The notes under the pieces were generated by a model that did not search any database, had not been told where the DNA came from, and worked only from the letters and a program-made list of their open reading frames with translations. The position numbers were made by a program, and so were the translations under genes. A DNA stretch of 64,000 nucleotides from Cohnella nanjingensis (GTDB lineage: Bacteria > Bacillota > Bacilli > Paenibacillales > Paenibacillaceae): assembly GCF_014212125.1 (NCBI RefSeq), contig NZ_JACJVP010000018.1:18817-82816 (forward strand), given 5' to 3'. This document shows, in pieces, positions 26,172 through 34,930 of this stretch; positions within the stretch are counted from its first letter, which is position 1, and every line of letters begins with the position of its first letter.

Positions 26172-27497
26172 TCAAGCTGGTTGAAATGCCGCCAAACCCG
26201 TCTCCGTCCGCAGAACGTCCAAGGCTTGGCGGGCGGCCCGTTCGGCGCTCGCGGCGGCGGCGTCTACGAGCATTTCGCCGTGGCTCGCCCAGTCTCCTGC
26301 CACGTAGAGCCCCGGCAGCTCCGGGACGGCCGGTCCGGGCAAGGGACCCGTTCGGCCTACATGCATGTAGTCGCGGGAGACGGCAATGTTCGGCAGATAC
26401 TGCCGGGCGACGACCTCCTGACGCCAGCCCGGATGAATCAAGGTCATCGTCTCCTCCAGCAGCCGCTCGTCGGCGTGGGGGTCGCTGTCTCCGGCGCCAT
26501 TGTACTTGAGCAAGTGCATGACGAGACGGCCATCATCGCTCAGACGGGCTACGCGGGAGTGATGGGAGAAGTACACCGGCTGGTCGAGACCGATGACGAA
26601 GTGACGGTTCGGCACAGGCAGCCGACCCAGCGCCAAGTCCAGACTGGCAGCCATGATCGGACGGGCTTCGTCCTTCCAGCGCTGCAGCGACGTCCGCTCG
26701 GCGCCCCGCACGAGCCGATACGTATCTGCGGGTCCCAGCGTGCTGATCACCGCCGCGGCGGATAGCATCTCGCCGTCCTTGAGCTGCACGCCGCTCACGC
26801 GCCCGTTGTCATGCGCGATGCCGGAGATGGCCTTCCCGGTTAGCACGGTCGCTCCCGCCCGCACGGCCAGATCGCGCAGTTGATCCGCCAAAGGCTGCCA
26901 CCCGCCGTGCAGGTAGAGGACGCCGCCTTTCATCGAACGCTGCACTTGGAGCAGGGCAGGACCGGCGAGCTGATGGTCGATCTCCTTGTTGTACGTCCCC
27001 GTCCGGCTCAGCGCGTAGAAAATATGGCGGACCATCGGATCGCGAATCTCGCGCTCGGCCCACTGTCGCAAGCTCATCTTCGGCAGCGCGGCGGGATCGA
27101 ACTTGTGGAGGCGCGTCATGAACCGGCCGAGCTCCAGCTTCCCCGACCAGGAGAGCAGCTTCGAACGCAGCAGCTTCATCGGATCGCCCGGCAGCGGAAC
27201 GAGCCGGCCTTGCCAGATGCCGTAGCCCTCGGCCGACGGGGCGGCGCCGTCGATCGTCACGCCCAGATCGCGCAAGATGCGATAAGCTTCTCCGCCCCGG
27301 TAGAGCGCATGGGGGCCCAGATTGAACAGCGCGCCGTTCTTCTCATGGGTTATCCCTCGCCCGCCGAACCGGTTCGATCGCTCCAGCAAGACGACCTTCC
27401 GATTCACGCGCGCCAGCTCCGCCGCGGCGATCAAGCCGGCGAGCCCGCCGCCCACGATCGCGACCTCATAGGAATCCGTTCCGCTTGTCATTTGCAT
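26172..27497 (-). CDS. FAD-dependent oxidoreductase (phytoene desaturase/amine oxidase-like)
   Basis: A 441-residue flavoprotein. The N-terminal dinucleotide fold reads VAIVGGGLAGLIAAAELARVNRKVVLLE, and RFGGRGITHEKNGALFNLGPH follows as the FAD pyrophosphate region. The C-terminal GLYVAGDW...MLVDAAAASAERAA closes the FAD site. The fold is that of phytoene desaturases, protoporphyrinogen oxidases and amine oxidases; the substrate is unknown. The start lies 9 bases from AGGAG; an ATG three codons upstream directly abuts the site and is less likely. An ECF41-type promoter precedes the gene and the ECF41 sigma gene follows it, so it is very probably the main target of that sigma factor. Confidence 0.88.
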   Translation of the reverse strand: MQMTSGTDSYEVAIVGGGLAGLIAAAELARVNRKVVLLERSNRFGGRGITHEKNGALFNLGPHALYRGGEAYRILRDLGVTIDGAAPSAEGYGIWQGRLVPLPGDPMKLLRSKLLSWSGKLELGRFMTRLHKFDPAALPKMSLRQWAEREIRDPMVRHIFYALSRTGTYNKEIDHQLAGPALLQVQRSMKGGVLYLHGGWQPLADQLRDLAVRAGATVLTGKAISGIAHDNGRVSGVQLKDGEMLSAAAVISTLGPADTYRLVRGAERTSLQRWKDEARPIMAASLDLALGRLPVPNRHFVIGLDQPVYFSHHSRVARLSDDGRLVMHLLKYNGAGDSDPHADERLLEETMTLIHPGWRQEVVARQYLPNIAVSRDYMHVGRTGPLPGPAVPELPGLYVAGDWASHGEMLVDAAAASAERAARQALDVLRTETGLAAFQPA

Positions 27498-27532
27498 TCC
27501 CGTCATCTCCTCTTCGTCTTTCTTGCACACAA

Positions 27533-27559
27533 GACGAGGAGAGGGACCCTCTTGTGACA
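27533..27559 (-). promoter_or_regulatory. ECF41-type promoter of the oxidoreductase-sigma operon
   Basis: On the minus strand TGTCACA is followed after exactly 16 bases by CGTC. This is the bipartite motif I know for ECF41 sigma factors. It lies about 36 bases before the start codon of the FAD oxidoreductase gene, so the operon should be autoregulated by its own sigma factor. Confidence 0.8.
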
Positions 27560-27648
27560 AATGTTCGCCGCAAATCAAACGGAGCCCTTGCGCGCCCCTC
27601 GGTTTTTCACATGAATCCAACGTCTAATCCGACTGTTCGCAAGCTTCC

Positions 27649-28052
27649 TCAGCCCTTGACCGCCCCGGCGACGACGCCTTTAACGATGTACTTCTGCAGG
27701 AAGATGAATACCACGATCGAAGGCAGCACGGCCATGACCATCGCGGTCATCGCGTATTGCCAATCGGACGTGTACGCAAACCGACGACGAAGCTGCTGCC
27801 GCTCATCGACGCGGCCGCCGAAGCGGCCTTAGATGCGGACTTTGGGGGTGCGATAGTCGAAAAAATCGATTATCTCCGGTGCAGACGCGGACTTTGAAGG
27901 TGCGATAGTCGAAAAAATCGACTATCTCCGGTACAGACGCGGACTTTGGGGGTGCGATAGTCGAAAAAATCGACTATCTCCGGCGTAGACGCCGTTCGCC
28001 GGCAAATTCCCGAGGCTCGCCGATACGTAGAACAAGGGCATAAAAGCGTTAA
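27649..28052 (-). pseudogene. Remnant of a CUT1 sugar permease, split by hairpin array C
   Basis: On the minus strand the last 45 codons before a TGA at 27649 read AYTSDWQYAMTAM, then a hydrophobic helix, then LQKYIVKGVVAGAVKG. That is the typical C-terminus of MalG-type permeases. Just after the response-regulator stop, a second in-register piece reads VNAFMPLFYVSASLGNLP, which fits the segment expected shortly before. Between the two pieces lie about 190 bases holding three hairpin repeats, and the joint frame hits stops. The first part of the gene is missing altogether. It was probably the transporter partner of the adjacent two-component system. The right-hand piece is clear; the left-hand piece is tentative. 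Confidence 0.65.
27852..27978. repeat. Hairpin repeat array C (GATAGTCGA family)
   Basis: Three hairpins start at 27852, 27904 and 27956, a period of exactly 52 bp. The left arm is GATAGTCGA, the loop AAAAA, and the right arm its complement; the first copy has one G-T wobble. The spacers (CTCCGGT...GACGCGGACTTTG) are nearly identical within the array but differ from those of the same hairpin in array B. Confidence 0.9.
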
Positions 28053-28057
28053 CGTCG

Positions 28058-29107
28058 TCATCTCGATGACAGCTGCTTGCGGAATTCCGATGGCGTAAGA
28101 CCGAAGTGCTTCTTGAAGGTCTTGCTGAAATGGACGTAGTCCGAAAAGCCGACGCGGAAAGCGGCTTCGGTCGTTTGGACGGAGGTCTCCCGCAGCAGCC
28201 GCGCCGCCATATCCATGCGCACGCCGATGAGGTATTTGACGAACGTCACGCCGATCTCCTCCTTGAAGGAGCGGCTCAGATAGGGGACCGACATGCCGAG
28301 CCACTCGGCGACGTCCTTGAGCGACAGATCCTCCCGCGTGCAGTTCTCTTGGATGTAGCGCGCCGCCTTACCCATCGTATATCGGGAGCCGAAGTTGCGA
28401 GAGCCCTTGATCTCCGCGATTCGCTGCCGGCAAGCCTCCAGCGCCCACGCCGGACATTCTTGCTCGCGCTCCGGCAGTTCTTCTTCGGACGGCGCCTTCG
28501 GAATCCCAAAGCCCCGCCTGGCAAGTTCCCCGTCCACGGCCCGAAGCAAATCCAGCGCCCATCGGCCCATGCGGAGATCGTCGCCGGCGCTGTCGCGGTA
28601 ATCCGCGAGATCCTCCCTGATCTTGTCCGCGGCTCCGGCGGTGTCTACCGCCCATAAGCGTTCGGCCAGCTCCTTGACCCGCTGCTGATGCCGCAGGAGC
28701 CATTCGCTCTGCCGAGCGACGCGGCTGTCACCGTGCGCGAGCTCCCCAAGCAGCTTGGCCAGCGTATGCAGGAACTGGTCCGGATCGACCGGCTTCAGCA
28801 AAAATTCGGATACGCCGTAGCGCAGCGCCTCGCGGGCGTAGTCGAACCGCTCGTACCCCGTCAAAATAATGAATCGAATGCGGGGATGCGCTTCCCGCGC
28901 GGCCTTGATAAAAGCCAAGCCGTCCATCTCCGGCATGCGGATGTCCGTCACGACGATATCCGGCGCCGTCTCCTCGAGCATCGCGAGCGCCTCCGCGCCG
29001 TCCTCCGCCTCTCCCTCGATTCGGATATCCATCCCGGAGGTCTCTACGAGCTTCCTCAAACTGCGGTGAATCGCTTGCTCATCCTCTACGATCATCAATC
29101 TGTACAT
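28058..29107 (-). CDS. YesN-type response regulator with AraC output domain
   Basis: A 349-residue regulator. The receiver domain spans about residues 1-120 with IVEDEQ acidic residues, phospho-acceptor Asp in DIVVTDIRMPEMDG, and Lys in LLKPVD. The C-terminal AraC-type double helix-turn-helix covers about the last 100 residues (LSLKDVAEWLGMSVPYLSRSF, FRVGFSDYVHFSKTFKKHFG). The start follows AGGAGGAGG by 9 bases and lies within the end of the sensor-kinase gene, overlapping by 29 bases. It should activate sugar-uptake genes, most likely the operon divergent from the kinase gene or the now broken permease downstream. Confidence 0.93.
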   Translation of the reverse strand: MYRLMIVEDEQAIHRSLRKLVETSGMDIRIEGEAEDGAEALAMLEETAPDIVVTDIRMPEMDGLAFIKAAREAHPRIRFIILTGYERFDYAREALRYGVSEFLLKPVDPDQFLHTLAKLLGELAHGDSRVARQSEWLLRHQQRVKELAERLWAVDTAGAADKIREDLADYRDSAGDDLRMGRWALDLLRAVDGELARRGFGIPKAPSEEELPEREQECPAWALEACRQRIAEIKGSRNFGSRYTMGKAARYIQENCTREDLSLKDVAEWLGMSVPYLSRSFKEEIGVTFVKYLIGVRMDMAARLLRETSVQTTEAAFRVGFSDYVHFSKTFKKHFGLTPSEFRKQLSSR

Positions 29108-30941
29108 CGGGATCCGCCTCCTCCTGGGTTGTATCGAGCCGTACATAGGGCAGCCGGAGGACGAACACCGTGCCGCCGTCAGCAGACGAGGATCGAATGC
29201 TTAAGCCGAAAGGAGCTCCGAACAGCATGCGAAGGCGTCCGTGAACGTTGAGCAGCCCGATGCCGCCGGTCCGGTCGGCCCCCGCGCTCGGCTCCTCCGC
29301 ATCGAGCAGCCTTGCGAGCGCTGCAAGCCGTTCGGCCGGCATGCCGAAGCCCCGGTCCGCGATCGATACGCAGTAGGCCTCGGGCTCGGCCTGGCCTTCA
29401 ATGCCGATGAACGTCGGCTTTTTGTTTTTGTAGCCGTGCAGGAAGGCATTCTCGACAAGCGGCTGCAGCGTGAGACGCAGCGCCCGGACCCGCGCGGCGT
29501 CCGGCTCCGGGATATCGATCGCGACCTGCAGCTTCGGGAAGCGCGCTTGTTGGATGTCCAAGTAGGAGCGGATGTGGGCCAATTCATCCCGCAGCAGGAC
29601 GTCCTGGCGCGTATGATCGGCATTGTAGCGGAACATATGGGCCAGCGACGACGTCATTCGGCTTATCTCCCGGTTGCCGCTCACGATCGCCTCGGAGTTG
29701 ATGATTTCGAGCGAATTGTACAGAAAATGCGGATTGATGTGCGATTGCATCGCCTGAAGGGCGGATTCCTTGTGCTTGATCGTCAGCTCCCGCTCCTTCA
29801 ACTTGGCGGAATGGACCTCGAGCCCGAGCCGGTTCAGCTCGCCCACCATGCGGTAAAAGCTGTCGAACACGGAGCCGATCTCGTCGTGCCGCTGCCGGCC
29901 GCCGGGCCGGCGGACGACGAAGTCGCCCGTCTCGACCTTGGCCATCAGTTGCTGGAGCCGGGAGAGCGGCCGGGTGAACGAGAAGGAAAAGCCGGAGACG
30001 GCGGCCAGGACGACGATCAGCAGGACGGACGCCGCGATCAGCGTCAGGTTGCGCATGCGGATCAAGCCGCCGATGACCTCGTGAAGCGAGGTGTCGGCCA
30101 CGATGGTCCAATCGGTTGACCGGGAGGGCGCGTACAGAACCAACTGTTCTCCGCCGGGCTGCTCCAGACGGAAAAAGCCGCCGCGCGCCTTGTCCAGTCG
30201 GTCCCGAAATTCAGGCTTCAGCCTCGTCCCCATCAACGCGGGATCCGAATGATACAGAATTCGGCCGTCGACGTCGGCGATCCAAACATTAAAGCTGCCG
30301 AGCGAAGCGTTTCGGCAAATATGTTCGATCTGCTTCAGATTCAGATCGACGATCAGCAGGCCCTCGTATTTGTAGGTCAAGTTGTTGTACAGCTTGCGCG
30401 TGACGGTCACGACCGGCGTCGTGCCGACCGTGCCGGATTTGAGCACCTGGAAGTCGACGAGCTCGCCGATTCGCGACATGAAGCCGGCGTTGCGAATGCG
30501 GATATCTCGCATGTCGAGCGGCTCGTCCGAGCTGCTGAAGTCGTGAATCTGGCGGCCGGACGACGTCACCAGCGATATGCCGACGATATCGGAGCGGCCG
30601 TAGATCATCTGGGAGAAGAGATCTTCCTCCACCTTCTCGGACAGTTGGAAATAGTCATAGGGCTTCAAAGCGGGGGAAGACAACAATTTTTGAACGAGAG
30701 AGTTGTTGGAGAACGGATAGGTCGAGTTAGCCAGGTTCGTCAAGTACAGATCCAGATAGTCGTTCGTCTGCTGGATGAGCCGGGTGTTGGCTTGTATGGC
30801 GGATTGTTCGATCGTCTCGGTCGAAGACCGGTACCAGGACCAGCCGATCAGCAGCAGAGGGAAACAAATAAAAAAGACAATGAGCGCGAGCAGACGCTGA
30901 CGGATCGTCAACGTGACTCGGCGTTTGACCCGCTCCTCCAC
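29079..30941 (-). CDS. YesM-type sensor histidine kinase
   Basis: A membrane kinase of about 620 residues. One helix near the N-terminus and a second near residue 300 (LTLIAASVLLIVVLAAVSGFSF) flank a large extracellular Cache-like sensor. HAMP follows (FTRPLSRLQQLMAKVETGDF). The phospho-accepting His is in MQSHINPHFLYNSLEII, and the ATPase carries LQPLVENAFLHGYK and GGIGLLNVHGRL. The GTG start follows AAGGGACGG; an in-frame ATG 28 codons upstream is an alternative without a clear site. It passes phosphate to the response regulator encoded by the overlapping next gene. The divergent neighbour is a secreted glycosidase-like gene, so it probably senses an extracellular oligosaccharide. Confidence 0.92.
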   Translation of the reverse strand: MEERVKRRVTLTIRQRLLALIVFFICFPLLLIGWSWYRSSTETIEQSAIQANTRLIQQTNDYLDLYLTNLANSTYPFSNNSLVQKLLSSPALKPYDYFQLSEKVEEDLFSQMIYGRSDIVGISLVTSSGRQIHDFSSSDEPLDMRDIRIRNAGFMSRIGELVDFQVLKSGTVGTTPVVTVTRKLYNNLTYKYEGLLIVDLNLKQIEHICRNASLGSFNVWIADVDGRILYHSDPALMGTRLKPEFRDRLDKARGGFFRLEQPGGEQLVLYAPSRSTDWTIVADTSLHEVIGGLIRMRNLTLIAASVLLIVVLAAVSGFSFSFTRPLSRLQQLMAKVETGDFVVRRPGGRQRHDEIGSVFDSFYRMVGELNRLGLEVHSAKLKERELTIKHKESALQAMQSHINPHFLYNSLEIINSEAIVSGNREISRMTSSLAHMFRYNADHTRQDVLLRDELAHIRSYLDIQQARFPKLQVAIDIPEPDAARVRALRLTLQPLVENAFLHGYKNKKPTFIGIEGQAEPEAYCVSIADRGFGMPAERLAALARLLDAEEPSAGADRTGGIGLLNVHGRLRMLFGAPFGLSIRSSSADGGTVFVLRLPYVRLDTTQEEADPDVQIDDRRG

Positions 30942-31191
30942 CGGTCCACCGTCCCTTCTAGCGTTGCCCTGCCGATAGTGACCCACATTATAGCAAAAAA
31001 ACACAAGTTGTAAAAGAAAAAACATGTAAGATAAACGGACGTTTCTTTATACTCAGAGCAAGCAATGAGGAAGCGGTCGGAATAAGAGCGCTTTACTCTA
31101 ACACAGCTATGAGGAGGATGCGGAAACCAGATGATTCTAAAATAAACATGTCATGAAATCTAACAAAATTCGAGGCGAGGTGACCCTCTCT

Positions 31192-33447
31192 ATGCGTGTG
31201 GATATTCGTAGAGCATGTCTGTGCTTTCTAACGGCGGCACTCCTGGCAAGCGCATTCCTGAGGATTCCAAAAGCCGAAGCGGCGGCCGTGCTGACCTTCG
31301 ATTCCTTGCATGACGGCGACAGCTTGGCGGCCGGCGTCGTGCGAATCCAAGGCGGCTATACAGGGGCCTACAACGTTCAGTTGGTGGCGAACGGATCGCG
31401 GATCTACGATACGCATATGGAGGACCCGGACGGCGATGAATCGGGGACTTGGTACTGCGATCTGGATACGTCCGCGTACGACGGGGAGGTAGAGCTGGCA
31501 GTACGCGCCGCCGACGCGGCCACGCGCTACAACGCCTGGTCGGCCTTCCTTCGCGTCACCGTGCATTCGCCGCAGGCGAAGCAGCCTTCCGTTACGATCC
31601 TCAGTCCCGCGGACGGATCAACGGTCGGCGGTACGGTGCCGATCCGCGTCAAGGTCGAGGCGACCGGCTTGCCGCAATCCGTCCAAGTGCGGATCGACGG
31701 CGGCGATTGGCTGGAGGCTGCGCATCGCGGCGGGGGATTTTCCTACGATTGGGACGCCTCGGGCGAGGGCGACCGGACCCATAGCATCGAAGCGAGGGCG
31801 ATCGGGAAGAACGGCAAGGTCGGGCGAAGCCTGACGACGTACGTGGATACGGGAGCCGGTTCGCACGAGACGACGACGTTGGTCCGACAGGACCGCGCGA
31901 TGTGGATTTGGGAAAACGCCTCTTACAACCTCATATACAATCCAGGCTCGCGAGCCGTGCTGGATGCGATGGCATCGGACACGGCGACGTTCGGGCAGGA
32001 CGCGACGACGACATTGTACCTCGGCGTCGACGCTTACCAAGGGACCGATATGCTGGAGGACGAACGGGAGCGCGTCCGGGACTTCGTCGCTTGGGCGCAT
32101 GGCCGGGGCTACCGGGTGCAGGCGCTGATCGCGGGGGGCACCAATCCGCCGTACTTCGGCACCTATGCCCGCTATCGCGAGCAAGCGCTGCGCGAATTCG
32201 AGAAGGTACTGAACTACAATCTGGCTTCGGATACGAGCGAGCGGTTCGACGGCATTAATCTGGACACCGAACCCTACAGTCTCCCGGATTTCCACTCGGC
32301 TTATCCGGACGTGGAGATTCAGTACCTGGACATGCTGGAGGCGCTGATGCAGCGCAAGGAAGCTTCCGGGCTCGGCATCCCCGTCGGTCCGGCGATCCCG
32401 CGCTGGTACGATACGTCTGCGTCCGCCCAGAGCATCGCCTGGCACGGATCGGTCAAGTGGCTGTCGCAGCACATCCAGGATACCGCAGACTACATCGCCA
32501 TCATGGATTACCGGGATCAGGCGGAGGGCAGCGTCGGCATCATCCAGCAGGCGCAAGGCGAGCTGGACTACGCGCAGTCGATCGGCAAGCCGAATTCCGT
32601 CGTCGTGGGCGTGGAGACGAAGGATATCGCGGACGGCGGAGATCCGGAGACGATCAGCTTCAACGAAGAAGGACGCGCCTACATGGAGTCCGAGCTGGAT
32701 AAAGTGTACGCGGCCTTCGGCGATCATCCGGGGTTCGCCGGGATCGCCGTGCACCATTACGATTCCCTGCGCACGCTGCCTTCGGCATGGGGACCGAACG
32801 CCGCCTACTGGCAGCCGCCCGCAGACACGCGGCCGCCGGGGGCGCTGAGCGCGGCGCCGGTCGCCTCGGCGTTCGACTACCAGCGGATCGATATCGCTTA
32901 CGGCCGGGCGTACGATGACGGCGAAGTTCAGGCTTATCGCGTCTACCGCAGCGAGCAGCCGAGCTTCGAGCCGGATCCGTCGCTGCTCGCCGGGACGTCC
33001 AGAGGCTTGAGCTTCAAGGACGCCGGCCTGCTGCCCGATACGCGCTATTACTACCGGATCGCGGCCATTGATATGGCTGGCAACGAAGGGCCGGCCTCGG
33101 CCGTCGTCTCGGCCCGAACGGGACAGACGACGCTGAAGCCGATGATCGTCAGCGCTATGAGCGTCGCGTACGGCGCCTCCAAAGGGACCGTCACGCTCCG
33201 CGTGTCCAACCTGGAGACGGCGGCAAGCATTCCTGCGGCGGCGGTGCACGGCCGATTCACGCACATGGCCGGCCGGTTCGTCGACGCGAAGACCGACGCC
33301 GACGGCATGTTCGTCGCCGCCTCGGAGACGACGTCGGCGGCGTCCGGCGAGATCGGGTTCATGCCGGTCCGCATTCTGGCCGCCGGCTATTACTGGGCAT
33401 CGGCTTACGATACGCCGCATACCGCCTCGGCCAGTTGGCCGTCCTGA
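31192..33447 (+). CDS. Secreted multidomain glycosidase-like protein
   Basis: A 751-residue exported protein. A signal peptide ends near AEAA around residue 31. Two Ig-like domains follow (to about residue 225, with PSVTILSPADGSTVGGTVP marking the second). Next is a TIM-barrel-like region of about 290 residues starting MWIWENASYN, then a fibronectin type III domain (YRVYRSE...YYYRIAAIDMAGNEGPAS) and a C-terminal beta domain. FDGINLDTEPYS in the barrel has the acidic pattern of a glycosidase active site, though I cannot name the GH family. CGAGGTGA precedes the ATG. It heads the amino-sugar locus and presumably cuts polymer outside the cell for the transporter encoded next. Confidence 0.75.
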   Translation: MRVDIRRACLCFLTAALLASAFLRIPKAEAAAVLTFDSLHDGDSLAAGVVRIQGGYTGAYNVQLVANGSRIYDTHMEDPDGDESGTWYCDLDTSAYDGEVELAVRAADAATRYNAWSAFLRVTVHSPQAKQPSVTILSPADGSTVGGTVPIRVKVEATGLPQSVQVRIDGGDWLEAAHRGGGFSYDWDASGEGDRTHSIEARAIGKNGKVGRSLTTYVDTGAGSHETTTLVRQDRAMWIWENASYNLIYNPGSRAVLDAMASDTATFGQDATTTLYLGVDAYQGTDMLEDERERVRDFVAWAHGRGYRVQALIAGGTNPPYFGTYARYREQALREFEKVLNYNLASDTSERFDGINLDTEPYSLPDFHSAYPDVEIQYLDMLEALMQRKEASGLGIPVGPAIPRWYDTSASAQSIAWHGSVKWLSQHIQDTADYIAIMDYRDQAEGSVGIIQQAQGELDYAQSIGKPNSVVVGVETKDIADGGDPETISFNEEGRAYMESELDKVYAAFGDHPGFAGIAVHHYDSLRTLPSAWGPNAAYWQPPADTRPPGALSAAPVASAFDYQRIDIAYGRAYDDGEVQAYRVYRSEQPSFEPDPSLLAGTSRGLSFKDAGLLPDTRYYYRIAAIDMAGNEGPASAVVSARTGQTTLKPMIVSAMSVAYGASKGTVTLRVSNLETAASIPAAAVHGRFTHMAGRFVDAKTDADGMFVAASETTSAASGEIGFMPVRILAAGYYWASAYDTPHTASASWPS

Positions 33448-33514
33448 CGTTGCTGCGAGAGGCTAGTCTTTGACCGAACTGCGTTCATTTAGATCTAGGG
33501 GAGATGACGAGACG

Positions 33515-34903
33515 ATGATGAAAAGAGGAAAGAAGTTCATGATGCTCGCGGCTGCGGCCGCGATGACGCTGGCGGCCGCCGGCTGCGGAAGCGAATCCAA
33601 GGACGGGAACGGCGCAGCTTCCTCCGCTGCAAGTTCCGCGACAGGCGCCGCATCGGCGTCCGCCGGCAGCGGCGAGAAGGTCGAGATTCTGCTCGGCTAT
33701 TACTCCGACGAGAAGTCGGATTCCAAGATGAAGGAGCTCATCGGCCAGTTCACGGCGGCGCATCCGAATATCAGCGTCAAAACCCAAAGCGCGCCTTACG
33801 GCCAATTCTATCAGAAGCTGGACACGCAAATCGCGGCGGGCACGGCCCCCGACGTGTGGCTGTCCGACGGCGTCTACGTGATGAAGTACGCCGAGCGCGG
33901 AGCGGTCAGGGATCTGACCGACTGGATCGCCAAGGACCTGAAGGCCGACGACTATTACGGCTTGGCGTACAACAAGGACGCGGAAGGCAGGTACTGGGGC
34001 GTTCCGCAAGGCATCCAGGTCGGCGTGCTTTTCTACAACAAGGATCTGTTCGACAAGGCGGGTGCCGCCTATCCGACCGACGATTGGACCTGGGACGACC
34101 TGAAGAACGCCGCCGCCAAGCTGACGGTGGACGCCAAGGGCAAGACCGAGGGCGAGAGCGGCTTCGACAAGAATAACGTAAACCAGTTTGGCCTCACCTT
34201 CTTCAGCATCACCGAAGGCTGGTTCTCGGTCCTCAAATCGTACGGCGGCGGCGTGCTGGACGAGACCGGCACCAAGTCGATCATCGATTCGGAGCCGAAC
34301 AAGAAGGCGTTCGAATGGATGGTGGACGGCATGAACCGAGGCATCATTACCGATCCGGTCGACCTCAAGAGCTTCCAGAGCAATACCGCCGTCTTCCCGA
34401 GCGGATCGGCCGCGATGCGTATCGGACTGTACGCTCGGGTGCTGGCCGCCAACGAAGCGGGGCTGAACTACGACGTGGCGCTGCTGCCCAAAGGTCCCGA
34501 CGGCAAGCGCTCGGCCCCGGTCATCGCCAATTCGTGGGTCGTCAACGCCAAATCCGGAGATGCCAAGGCGCAGGCCGCGTGGGAGTGGGTCAAATACTGG
34601 GCGACGCAGGACGACGTGCAAAAGCAGTGGGCGGAGCTTGGGGAAGCCATCCCGGTCAAAAAGTCGATCGCCGAATCGGACGTGTTCCTGAAGGGCGAAC
34701 AGAAGCCGGCGAACCGCCAAGCGTTCCTGGACAGTCTGATCTTCGCACAGACGCTCGACGTGAATGCCGTATGGGAAGAATGGGTGGGCAAGTTCAACGA
34801 AAACGCCCAGCGCGCCTTCCTGGGCGACCAGTCGATCGACGAAGCGCTGAAGAGCGCCAATGCCGATGTGCAAAAAGTGCTGAACGACTTCTACAAGAAA
34901 TAA
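33515..34903 (+). CDS. Extracellular sugar-binding lipoprotein (CUT1)
   Basis: A 462-residue solute-binding protein with lipobox LAAAGC (Cys24), a Ser/Ala/Gly-rich linker, and a family 1 binding fold (VEILLGYYSDEKSDSKMKELI, YWGVPQGIQVGVLFYNKDLF). It delivers sugar to the two permeases encoded immediately downstream; the operon continues with amino-sugar catabolic enzymes, so a GlcNAc-containing or modified amino sugar is the likely ligand. AGGGGAGA is 10 bases from the chosen double ATG. Confidence 0.93.
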   Translation: MMKRGKKFMMLAAAAAMTLAAAGCGSESKDGNGAASSAASSATGAASASAGSGEKVEILLGYYSDEKSDSKMKELIGQFTAAHPNISVKTQSAPYGQFYQKLDTQIAAGTAPDVWLSDGVYVMKYAERGAVRDLTDWIAKDLKADDYYGLAYNKDAEGRYWGVPQGIQVGVLFYNKDLFDKAGAAYPTDDWTWDDLKNAAAKLTVDAKGKTEGESGFDKNNVNQFGLTFFSITEGWFSVLKSYGGGVLDETGTKSIIDSEPNKKAFEWMVDGMNRGIITDPVDLKSFQSNTAVFPSGSAAMRIGLYARVLAANEAGLNYDVALLPKGPDGKRSAPVIANSWVVNAKSGDAKAQAAWEWVKYWATQDDVQKQWAELGEAIPVKKSIAESDVFLKGEQKPANRQAFLDSLIFAQTLDVNAVWEEWVGKFNENAQRAFLGDQSIDEALKSANADVQKVLNDFYKK

Positions 34904-34930
34904 AGCCATATGACGAGAGGCGGGATACCG

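Noticed and set aside
31083..31096. Possible cre site near the secreted glycosidase gene
   Set aside because: TAAGAGCGCTTTAC matches only about 10 of 14 consensus positions.
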